A DNA stretch of 64,000 nucleotides from Rhodobacterales bacterium. Its GTDB lineage: Bacteria > Pseudomonadota > Alphaproteobacteria > Rhodobacterales > Rhodobacteraceae. The notes beneath the pieces are model-generated. The model was not told where the DNA came from, searched no databases, and saw only the letters and a list, made by a program, of their open reading frames with translations. Position numbers and translations under genes: made by a program. Shown in pieces: positions 58,021 to 64,000 of this stretch. Every line of letters begins with the position of its first letter. The stretch's first letter is position 1. The stretch covers positions 123,090 through 187,089 of the forward strand of contig PDRY01000015.1 of assembly GCA_002748265.1 (NCBI GenBank). The letters are read 5' to 3'.

Positions 58021-58296
58021 ATGCCCGCCTTAGTTATCCCTTTCCCGGCCCACCTTGCCGCACATCCCAGTGAGCGGGCGATCCGGCAATCTGCGGCAGA
58101 CACACGGGACGACGATGACGCGATCTGGGCTCCGCTGCGGGCCCGACGACAAGATGAAGTGCTCTTCCTTGCCGCTGAAGGGCTCGACAACGACAGCGCA
58201 GGCCTTGCCCAGCATATTCTTGAACACGACCTGATGCACTTTGCCGACCGCGAAGGCCCGAAACCCCTGACCTGGAACGAGACCCATGAGCTTTGA
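58021..58296 (+). CDS. Hypothetical protein upstream of hemP, 91 aa
   Basis: A small soluble protein with no recognised domain. It starts 16 bases after the candidate iron operator. It has an acidic patch (DTRDDDD) in the first half and ends in HILEHDLMHFADREG, with several His. It overlaps the longest possible hemP frame by 11 bases and is probably in one transcript with hemP and the DUF1289 gene. A role in iron or haem handling is inferred from position only. Confidence 0.6.
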   Translation: MPALVIPFPAHLAAHPSERAIRQSAADTRDDDDAIWAPLRARRQDEVLFLAAEGLDNDSAGLAQHILEHDLMHFADREGPKPLTWNETHEL

Positions 58297-58333
58297 TCGT
58301 CCCCGAGATTTCGCCCTGCAGAGAGAGGTGCCC

Positions 58334-58492
58334 ATGACGGTAGACCCCTCCGACCGCCCCGCGGCAGACCCGCACCCGACCTACCGGGCCGAAGACCTGA
58401 CCAAAGGCACGCGGATTGCCCAGATCCAGCATGGCGATCAGGTTTACACCCTGCGGATCACCAAGGCCGAAAAGCTGATTCTCACCAAATAA
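58334..58492 (+). CDS. hemP: Hemin uptake protein HemP
   Basis: A 52-residue protein whose C-terminus HGDQVYTLRITKAEKLILTK is the HemP signature. I chose the ATG at 58334 because GAGAGAGG precedes it; an ATG at 58286 is in frame and would give 68 residues. HemP is small and tied to haem uptake, and in some bacteria acts as an activator of haem receptor genes. No hmu uptake genes lie next to it. The operator upstream of the preceding gene points to iron control. Confidence 0.85.
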   Translation: MTVDPSDRPAADPHPTYRAEDLTKGTRIAQIQHGDQVYTLRITKAEKLILTK

Positions 58493-58513
58493 CCAACTCT
58501 AAGGGGGCCAGCG

Positions 58514-58774
58514 ATGAGCCAGAAAACCCCCAGCCCCTGCATCGGCGTGTGCAAGTTTAAACGCGCGGGCCATTGCATCGGCTGTTCGATGACCAAAGAT
58601 CAAAAAACGCTCTACAAGAAGCTGAAGAAAGCCAAGCACCGCGAGGCTTTCGTTGAGATGCTCACTGCGCAACAGGCGGTGATGGGCAAATACAGCCACT
58701 GGGATAAATCCTACGCCCGCAAATGCGCCAAGAAAGGCGTGCGGAACCCAGCGGTTAGGATTTCCGCAGCTTGA
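58514..58774 (+). CDS. DUF1289 domain-containing protein, 86 aa
   Basis: A small protein with the DUF1289 cysteine pattern PCIGVCKFKRAGHCIGC at about 8-24, four cysteines likely to bind metal or an Fe-S cluster. The rest is very basic and helical. Ribosome site AAGGGGG precedes the ATG. It follows hemP by 21 bases and probably shares its transcript. The function of the family is not known. Confidence 0.85.
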   Translation: MSQKTPSPCIGVCKFKRAGHCIGCSMTKDQKTLYKKLKKAKHREAFVEMLTAQQAVMGKYSHWDKSYARKCAKKGVRNPAVRISAA

Positions 58775-58786
58775 CCCCTAAACGAA

Positions 58787-58816
58787 AAAGCCGCGCCCCC
58801 GTCGGGACGCGGCTTT
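58787..58816. terminator. Bidirectional terminator between DUF1289 gene and dps
   Basis: A 9-bp stem (AAAGCCGCG / CGCGGCTTT) with A-run on the left and T-run on the right, placed between convergent genes, so it can end both transcripts. Confidence 0.75.
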
Positions 58817-58857
58817 CACCGGATGGCTGGCGTTAGGCTGGCGGTCCGAATGCTGGC

Positions 58858-59331
58858 TTAGCCCTCCAGATGGGCGGACAGAAGCCAGGCAAATTTCTCA
58901 TGGGTCTGCCCACGCGAGATGCACAGATCCTGGGTCAGCAGATCGCCGTGCTTTTCAGCGACATCGGCGCAGCCCGCCAAAGACGCTGCAACGGTGCGCT
59001 GAGCGTCGGCCAGTAGGGCGATCATCTCTTCGGCCTTCTCGTGGCCGTCACGCTCCGCGACCTTCGAACGCTCAAGCATTCCGGCCAGCTTGCCTTCGGC
59101 ATGGGCGCCGATCTGGCGAACCCGTTCGGCCAGGTCGTCTTGGGCAACGAAGTGATCTTCGTAGATTTCCTGGAACAGCGCGTGCAGAGGGCCAAAAGCC
59201 ATACCCTTCACATTCCAGTGGAAGTTCTGGGCCAGCATGGTGGTGACGACGGTCTCTGCCACGCACTGGTTGAGTGCTTCGGCAATCTCGGTCACGGCAT
59301 CGGTCGAAAGGGCGGCGGCGGTCTGGGACAT
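58858..59331 (-). CDS. dps: Dps family DNA-binding ferritin-like protein
   Basis: A 157-residue mini-ferritin that oxidises and stores iron and protects DNA under starvation or peroxide. Ferroxidase residues are H38 (FHWNVKG), H50, D65 and E69 (HFVAQDDLAERV), spaced as in E. coli Dps. Length fits. GGAGAG lies before the ATG. A TGACTAAAACAGTC palindrome sits about 150 bases upstream, similar to the hemP operator. Confidence 0.94.
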   Translation of the reverse strand: MSQTAAALSTDAVTEIAEALNQCVAETVVTTMLAQNFHWNVKGMAFGPLHALFQEIYEDHFVAQDDLAERVRQIGAHAEGKLAGMLERSKVAERDGHEKAEEMIALLADAQRTVAASLAGCADVAEKHGDLLTQDLCISRGQTHEKFAWLLSAHLEG

Positions 59332-59478
59332 CAGTCACTCTCCTGCTGAAATAGTCTGGGGAAGTGGCTGGCAAGGTGGCTCGCATTCCGCTGGCGGCCT
59401 TGCTCTGGCTGATCAAGACTTAGGTCGAGCGCAGAGCAACCGCAAGGATGAATGCGTTAAAAAACAAATGCTTAAAGG

Positions 59479-59494
59479 TGACTAAAACAGTCTG
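59479..59494. promoter_or_regulatory. Candidate iron-type operator upstream of dps
   Basis: TGACTAAAACAGTCTG, a near palindrome (GACT-N5-AGTC) sharing TGACTARAA with the sites at 57989 and 59938. It lies 148 bases before the dps start and overlaps the end of the next gene, so its link to dps is not proven. Confidence 0.4.
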
Positions 59495-59495
59495 A

Positions 59496-59915
59496 TTAAG
59501 CGGCAGCTTCTCTTAATGTGCGAGCCAAGCCATTGACCAGATGCAAAAAAGCATGCCGTCGCCCGTCGGGCACGCGGCTCATAATCAGGAAGGACAAGCT
59601 ATCGTCATCTTGGTGTTTCGACCGCTCTATCACCCGCATCAGCCAGATTTCATCAAAGTTCGGCTCTGCCCCGGGACGCCGCAAGTGGACGCCGCGATTC
59701 AGCGCGTGGGGCAGCGTACGCACCAAGGCGATGCCATAAGCGTCAGCCGCAATCTTGGGATCCGGGGCAAGCACCTGGCACGCTTCGAACAGGTCCAGCC
59801 GCGCACTGCTGCGGCAGGCCATGGCGTGAAACCGCAACGCCGTCAGCACCTCTGGAAGCGGCGCTTCGGCCTGAACCTTTGGAACAGGCGGCGATAGGCA
59901 GTCGTGAGCGGTCAT
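59496..59915 (-). CDS. Hypothetical protein upstream of dps, 139 aa
   Basis: I chose the ATG at 59915 because GGAGG lies six bases upstream; a further ATG at 59939 is in frame. No known domain was recognised. The protein is mostly helical, with two cysteines (MTAHDC and MACRSS) and a DLFEACQVLAPDPKIAADAYG block. It has no signal peptide. The candidate operator 23 bases upstream suggests the same control as hemP and dps. Confidence 0.65.
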   Translation of the reverse strand: MTAHDCLSPPVPKVQAEAPLPEVLTALRFHAMACRSSARLDLFEACQVLAPDPKIAADAYGIALVRTLPHALNRGVHLRRPGAEPNFDEIWLMRVIERSKHQDDDSLSFLIMSRVPDGRRHAFLHLVNGLARTLREAAA

Positions 59916-59937
59916 CTGGAGCCTCCGGCATATTTCC

Positions 59938-59951
59938 AACTATTTTAGTCA
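59938..59951. promoter_or_regulatory. Candidate iron-type operator before the 139-aa gene
   Basis: On the minus strand the sequence is TGACTAAAATAGTT, with the palindrome ACTAAAATAGT. It lies 23 bases before the chosen start codon and closely matches the site at 59479. Confidence 0.45.
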
Positions 59952-59952
59952 A

Positions 59953-60315
59953 TAATTGTCGCGCTTCAAGCTCCGCTGCATGGGACCTGGCGGACCGGAA
60001 GTCCTCCGGAGCGCCGTGTCGCCGATAGGAGAAAGGAGCGGTGCTGACTTGGTAGGCTTCAGCCGATGTTACGGCCTCTCGCGATGGAGCTTGCGCTACA
60101 GGCTGTAGTTCGGACTTGATCGCAATCTTCGCGCAACTTCAATGCCTTGGATGAGGCAAGCAAAGCGCGCCAGGACCGGACGACCCATTCGGCGAGAGCA
60201 TTCCCACCGACTAACGAACCACGGCGCGAAACAGCTCTACTGGTGCCCAGCCTCATTCGGCCCCTGGATGATACAGGCGCAGCACTTGTCAGTGCTTTGA
60301 TCTATCAGTGTAAAG
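59953..60315. other. Stretch without recognised gene
   Basis: No convincing gene on either strand. Short open frames lack ribosome sites and family likeness. A small hairpin AGCACT-TGTC-AGTGCT (60281-60296) lies about 20 bases beyond the tRNA-Lys fragment and could be what remains of that tRNA's 3' processing region. Confidence 0.4.
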
Positions 60316-60360
60316 TGGTGAGCCGTGCAGGATTCGAACCTGCGACCCACTGATTAAAAG
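60316..60360 (-). repeat. tRNA-Lys(TTT) 3' fragment, attachment site of an integrative element
   Basis: On the minus strand these 45 bases read from position 32 of the anticodon loop (CTTTTAA) through the variable arm, the T arm with TTCGAAT and the acceptor end ACGGCTC-ACCA. The 5' half of a tRNA is missing: the sequence to the right is unrelated. This is the usual mark left by tyrosine-integrase insertion into a tRNA 3' end. The intact tRNA-Lys is expected at the other end of the element, beyond 64000. Confidence 0.8.
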
Positions 60361-60541
60361 CGCACCCGGTGCGGTTTCTCCGGGGTTCGCCAGATTTCGC
60401 CCCACGCACAAAAACACATTATAAACATACATTTACGTTGACGCACCGCGCGCTCTTCGGTCACGACTGACGCCAGATTTCACTGCCATTTGCTTCCTAT
60501 ATGCTTCCGGAAGCTTGGCACCATCCGGGGATGTTCGCGCT

Positions 60542-61726
60542 ATGTCCAAGCTGACCAAACGCCGTGTTGACGCGCTCAAACCGCAAGAGCGGGAGTTCTT
60601 CGCATGGGATACCGAACTCAAAGGCTTCGGGCTGCGTGTCATGCCGACCGGGCGGAAGGTCTATGTGGTGCAATACCGGGCCGGGCGCCGATCCCGGCGC
60701 TTCAAGCTGGGGGATGCCAATGTGCTCACCCCTGACGAGGCCCGGCGCGATGCCAAACAGCTTCTGGCCGGTGTCTCGCGTGGTGATGATCCGGCGGGCG
60801 AGCGCCAGAGCCGCCGGGTGGCGCCAACAATGTCCGGGCTCTGTGATCGGGTGTTGGAAGAATATGCGCCGCTCCACTGCAAGCCGACGACTGTGAAGGA
60901 TTATCACAGCATCATCCGCAACCACATCAAGCCCCGCCTTGGCATGATCCTGATAACAGAGATCACGCGCGCCGATATTGTGGCCTTCCATCACGCGCTT
61001 CGGGATACGCCCTATGTGGCGAACAGGGCCGTTGCGATGCTGTCCAAGATGCTGAACCTTGCCGAAGATTGGGGGCTCCGGTCCATGGGTTCGAACCCTG
61101 CGCGGCGGATCAAGAAGTTCCGCGAGGAGGAGCGCAAACGCTACCTGTCGTCCGAGGAGCAAATGCGGCTGGGCCAGGTGCTGGCCGATCTGGAGGCGGA
61201 TGGCTCGGAAAGCCCTCACGTGATCGCAGCGTTTCGCCTGTTGATCCTGACCGGCTGCCGCCTCGGAGAGATCCGCACGCTCCAATGGGACTTCGTGACG
61301 ACGCACCACCTTGAGCTGCCCGACAGCAAGACCGGACGCCGCCGCATTCCCCTTCCGCGTGAGGCCTACGATATCTTACAGAGCCTCCCGCGCCGCGCCG
61401 GGAACCCTTACGTAATATTAGGGGAGGCCGAGGACGGCCCGATCATCAACCTGCAGAAGCCATGGCGCCGTATCCGCACGCTGGCGGGGATCGCGGATGT
61501 ACGCATTCACGATCTGCGGCACACTTATGCCTCGGTCGCGGTACAGAGCGGGATTGACCCGTTCCTTCTCAAAGAGATCATGGGCCACAAGAACCTGACC
61601 ACGACGCTCCGATACGCGCATCTTGCGGACGAAACCGTTCAACGCGCCGCCAGTCAGGTCGCCGCGCGCTTTGCCTCCAGTCTGGGCGCGCCCGGCGAGC
61701 GCGCACCGTTGCGGGTGGTGCGGTAA
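60542..61726 (+). CDS. Tyrosine-type integrase, P4 family
   Basis: A 394-residue site-specific recombinase. The N-terminal arm-binding domain (DUF4102 type, about 1-90) opens with KLTKRRVDALKP. Catalytic residues are R240 (TGCRLGEI), K263, H323 and R326 (HDLRHTYAS), H349 (MGHKNL) and Y358 (LRYAHLAD), all present, so it should be active. The ATG at 60542 was chosen over a TTG at 60515. It lies 180 bases from the tRNA-Lys fragment, on which it probably acted. Confidence 0.93.
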   Translation: MSKLTKRRVDALKPQEREFFAWDTELKGFGLRVMPTGRKVYVVQYRAGRRSRRFKLGDANVLTPDEARRDAKQLLAGVSRGDDPAGERQSRRVAPTMSGLCDRVLEEYAPLHCKPTTVKDYHSIIRNHIKPRLGMILITEITRADIVAFHHALRDTPYVANRAVAMLSKMLNLAEDWGLRSMGSNPARRIKKFREEERKRYLSSEEQMRLGQVLADLEADGSESPHVIAAFRLLILTGCRLGEIRTLQWDFVTTHHLELPDSKTGRRRIPLPREAYDILQSLPRRAGNPYVILGEAEDGPIINLQKPWRRIRTLAGIADVRIHDLRHTYASVAVQSGIDPFLLKEIMGHKNLTTTLRYAHLADETVQRAASQVAARFASSLGAPGERAPLRVVR

Positions 61727-61838
61727 CGTAAGGGGGGCGCTTTGACTGCGCGGGTAAGGCGCCCCAGATGCGCCCGGATAGCGTAACGCGATTTGCGGCG
61801 CTGTTGTGCTCAGGACGCCGGGCGCGCAATGTCGCGAC

Positions 61839-62615
61839 ATGCTCCGATTTGACCCGACCCAGTATCACCCGCTCCTGACGCTCTTTCACCGCACTGGAGC
61901 CGCTTTGTTCCCTCGGGATTGGAGCGGTGAAGAGGCATGGCTCTCGCCATCCCAAGACGCAGCGGATCAACTGGCGGAGAGAGAATCCGTTACAGATGCG
62001 CTCAATGCCAAGCGCCGCGAGAAGCTGGCCTTGTTTGATCTGGCGTCAACGGCCCCAGAGGCGCAGGAACGCCTAACGCAAATCGAGACCGAGATCGCAA
62101 CGCTACGCGAGCGGCTTTGGTATCTGCCTCAGTCTGACAGCACCATCAAAGGCGACCAAGCAGCCTGCGACCGCCGCACGCGCGTGGTACGCGAGCTGGA
62201 AGAGGCCTTCGAGCGCGAAGAGCTTTCCATTACCTTAGGGGGCGCGTTCAACGTCCAGTGGTCTGCATGGCGGTGTAAAGACGACTTCGCAATTAATTAC
62301 GGGTTATCCACGGTCACTATCCCAAGAGGCGAAAGCACGCGTCGGATAGCACCAGCTTTTGTCGCCAAGGCAGAGGCCGAGGCGTGGCTCGGACGCTTCG
62401 TGATCGGAGATGATGCACCAGACCTGACGCCGAAGGCGCAGTGCAGCCGATGGCTGGCGGCGGAAGTCGCACGAAATCCTGCGAGCCGCCCCACCAAGCA
62501 AGATTACCTGATCAAGGCCAAACGGCTCTTCCCCGGGCTGACGGATCGGCAGTTCAACTCTGTTTGGGAGCATGTTGCCCCACCAGCATGGAAAAAACCC
62601 GGACCGAAAGCGTGA
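61839..62615 (+). CDS. Hypothetical element protein, 258 aa
   Basis: No named domain recognised. The middle (about residues 45-115) is a long charged helix with coiled-coil character (LTQIETEIATLRERL). The C-terminal 60 residues look like a small helical DNA-binding or regulatory module (RPTKQDYLIKAKRLFPGL, RQFNSVWEHV). A GTG at 61806 is an alternative start. It lies just after the integrase on the same strand and probably belongs to the element. Confidence 0.65.
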   Translation: MLRFDPTQYHPLLTLFHRTGAALFPRDWSGEEAWLSPSQDAADQLAERESVTDALNAKRREKLALFDLASTAPEAQERLTQIETEIATLRERLWYLPQSDSTIKGDQAACDRRTRVVRELEEAFEREELSITLGGAFNVQWSAWRCKDDFAINYGLSTVTIPRGESTRRIAPAFVAKAEAEAWLGRFVIGDDAPDLTPKAQCSRWLAAEVARNPASRPTKQDYLIKAKRLFPGLTDRQFNSVWEHVAPPAWKKPGPKA

Positions 62616-62779
62616 TCCGATCTCTGACCCGATCTACTTAACCACAGCCAAAATATTGATTTTATAATAAATAGATCGATTCACAGGAGTGATCTGATCC
62701 TAATAAATCATGCAGACTAACTTTGCCTCTGCGCCATAGTCATTCTGTTTTTCATCACTAACGATGAAAGACGAAACAG
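62616..62779. promoter_or_regulatory. AT-rich promoter region of the AlpA-like gene
   Basis: An AT-rich stretch with TTGATT and TATAATAAA near 62650-62670, unlike the GC-rich surroundings, directly before the small regulator gene. Exact promoter elements are uncertain. Confidence 0.35.
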
Positions 62780-63019
62780 ATGAATACTCAAGCTCACACC
62801 CTCAGGTCACAAGATGATCTGGACCGGCTCGTGGACGAGAAAGAAGCCGCCAACATGGTCTGCTATTCCGTCCGCGCGCTTCAGAACTGGCGCCATCGGG
62901 GCGGCGGTCCGGCCTTTGTGAAGGTCTCCGCCCGCTCGGTGCGCTATCGCCGCCGCGACATCCTTGCGTGGATCGATGCCCGCACCGTCGCGAACACGAG
63001 CCAAGCTCCGCAGGGGTAA
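62780..63019 (+). CDS. AlpA/excisionase-like helix-turn-helix protein, 79 aa
   Basis: A small DNA-binding protein of the MerR-like HTH_17 type. LVDEKEAANMVCYSVRALQNW forms the helix-turn-helix in two parts around residues 17-37, and RHRGGGPAFVKVSARSVRYRRRDILAWID is the following wing (split at about 38-66). In integrative elements such proteins act as excisionase or as activator of the integrase (AlpA). Placement after the integrase fits. Confidence 0.82.
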   Translation: MNTQAHTLRSQDDLDRLVDEKEAANMVCYSVRALQNWRHRGGGPAFVKVSARSVRYRRRDILAWIDARTVANTSQAPQG

Positions 63020-63152
63020 TCTCTTCAGTTTTCCCCGGGCGGGGCTGGCCGCGCCGCTCGGGGTTTTGGGGCCGGAAGGCTCTGGGGCGCGGGGCTCAAT
63101 CCGCCTCGCGCCCTTTCTTTGTCTGCGGCCATGGCAACGAAAAGGAAACATC

Positions 63153-63374
63153 ATGTCGAACACGCCAATCCACAAACTCCGCATCGGCCTCGTGACCGCT
63201 GCGATCTGGGAAAATGACGGGGCCTATTCCGTCGATCTGAGCCGCTCCTACAAGGACAGCTTGGGCAACTGGCAAAGCGCACGGAGCCTGTTCCAAGGCG
63301 ATCTGCTGAACGCCGCCAAATGCGCCGAGCGCGCAGAAATCTGGATCAACCGCAAGATGGAGGCCAAGCAATGA
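63153..63374 (+). CDS. Hypothetical element protein, 73 aa
   Basis: A small protein with AAAAGGA before the ATG. It looks like a compact beta sheet plus helix: KLRIGLVTAAIWENDGAY, then SVDLSRSYKDSLGNWQ, then a helix with AAKCAERAEIWINRKME. I have seen similar small proteins next to replication genes in integrative elements but know no function. Its stop overlaps the start of the next gene by ATGA. Confidence 0.65.
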   Translation: MSNTPIHKLRIGLVTAAIWENDGAYSVDLSRSYKDSLGNWQSARSLFQGDLLNAAKCAERAEIWINRKMEAKQ

Positions 63375-64000
63375 GCGCTCAGTCCAATCCCATCCGGCCC
63401 CAAAACAAAAGCGGCCCCGCCGGAGGCGCCGGTTCCGCAAAATCCGCCCGCGCAGGGCAATGGGGGGTGATAGTAGCACCCCCCTCTGGAAATACAGCCA
63501 ACCGCAACGCGCCCCCTTTGCGGGTCGTTCACCGGGGCTTTGACCGGTTGGAACTGGCGATTGAATCCAATGCCAGCCCCAAGCTCACGGAGGCTCTGCA
63601 AGAGGCCAAGGACCGCGCGGAACAGGAAGGCCGCGCCCTGCCCATCACCTATGGCGGCGTCGATCTGGACATTCAGCCGCATGGGGGAGGCGGCTATCGC
63701 TACCTTCTGCGCGGCGGGTTGATGGATGCCAGCTTTGCGATCAAAAAGCCCAACCCGCGCGATCCGTGGGGCATTCGGGTCATGGTCGGGTCCGAGTTTC
63801 TTGCGACCCTCGGGCTTGGCCATGCGCGGCGCTACATCGAGGCCACCCTCGCCCGGCTTGGCGTGCGTTTCGGCCCGCAGCATGTCAGCATCGGGCGCGC
63901 CGATTTCTGCGTGGACGTGCTGGCGCCGGGGTTTGAGCTGGTGCCAAAGCAGTTCGTCATGCACAGCCATGCCAACCGCGCCGACCACATGGACGAGATG
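63371..64000 (+). CDS. Possible replication initiator-like protein, N-terminal 210 aa, cut by window end
   Basis: The ATG overlaps the stop of the 73-aa gene. The first 50 residues are a Ser/Pro-rich, disordered-looking tail. Then comes LRVVHRGFDRLELAIESN, a mixed alpha/beta stretch, and GPQHVSIGRADFCVDVLAPG. The last resembles the RxDxxxDF-type strand of plasmid and phage replication initiators (Rep_trans-like), but the catalytic tyrosine part is outside the window. This call is tentative. Confidence 0.5.
   Translation, partial: MSAQSNPIRPQNKSGPAGGAGSAKSARAGQWGVIVAPPSGNTANRNAPPLRVVHRGFDRLELAIESNASPKLTEALQEAKDRAEQEGRALPITYGGVDLDIQPHGGGGYRYLLRGGLMDASFAIKKPNPRDPWGIRVMVGSEFLATLGLGHARRYIEATLARLGVRFGPQHVSIGRADFCVDVLAPGFELVPKQFVMHSHANRADHMDEM

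Noticed and set aside
60059-60353. Short open frames on both strands just left of the tRNA-Lys fragment
   Set aside because: No ribosome sites or recognisable domains; the plus-strand frame runs through the tRNA fragment itself.

Overview
The window is a high-GC chromosomal segment of an alphaproteobacterium. It is most likely a Rhodobacteraceae (Roseobacter-type) bacterium, inferred from the accD-folC pair, two TRAP substrate-binding proteins and one TRAP permease pair, a seven-subunit Mrp antiporter with fused A and B subunits, an FnrL-type box at cydA, and several small proteins typical of this family. Genes are dense, and many neighbours overlap by 1-4 bases and look translationally coupled.

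Layout. 1-10.1 kb: end of a secreted rhodanese-like protein, accD-folC with a clear terminator, ilvD with a lipoprotein, a DUF6478-like pair, a 2,4-dienoyl-CoA reductase and a LysR regulator. 10.1-22.3 kb: mostly minus-strand housekeeping genes (CDF metal exporter, AhpD-like protein, GNAT, CinA-like protein, HAD phosphatase, rsmD, ferredoxin reductase, MscS, phhB, FemAB-like acetyltransferase, GDPD, RidA), with plus-strand sfsA, map, an orphan TRAP binding protein and a peroxiredoxin. 22.3-30.4 kb: a type I secretion ABC/MFP pair, the MlaA-MlaC pair with a small secreted protein, and a full TRAP operon. 30.5-37.7 kb: trhO, an esterase, an Hsp70-like chaperone, and pncA / secreted protease / TRIC channel / pncB. 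37.7-38.8 kb: a sharply AT-rich insert coding one unknown membrane protein. 38.8-45.8 kb: arfB and cydDC-cydABX, with an FNR-type promoter before cydA and a strong terminator after cydX. 46.0-52.2 kb: tRNA-Thr(CGT) and mrpAB-C-D-E-F-G. 52.3-57.4 kb: a minus-strand operon of a DUF2271 protein, a PepSY/flavodoxin/ferredoxin-reductase fusion, an exported ankyrin-repeat protein and ApbE. 57.4-60 kb: iron-related genes (hemP, dps) and small proteins that share a candidate iron-responsive operator. 60.3 kb to the end: the left part of an integrative element, marked by a 45-bp 3' fragment of tRNA-Lys followed by a P4-type tyrosine integrase, an AlpA-like regulator and a possible replication protein cut by the window end.

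The best candidate for something little described is the DUF2271 / PepSY-reductase / ankyrin / ApbE operon. It reads as a transmembrane electron-transfer chain from cytosolic NAD(P)H through FAD, FMN and haem to a periplasmic protein that ApbE would make into a covalent flavoprotein, with an 11-repeat-type ankyrin protein as an unexplained partner. The next most interesting are the shared TGACTARAA operators at hemP, dps and a hypothetical gene, the class II FNR promoter of cydABX, and the integrative element at tRNA-Lys. All family assignments rest on motif and architecture recognition by eye; no database search was run.
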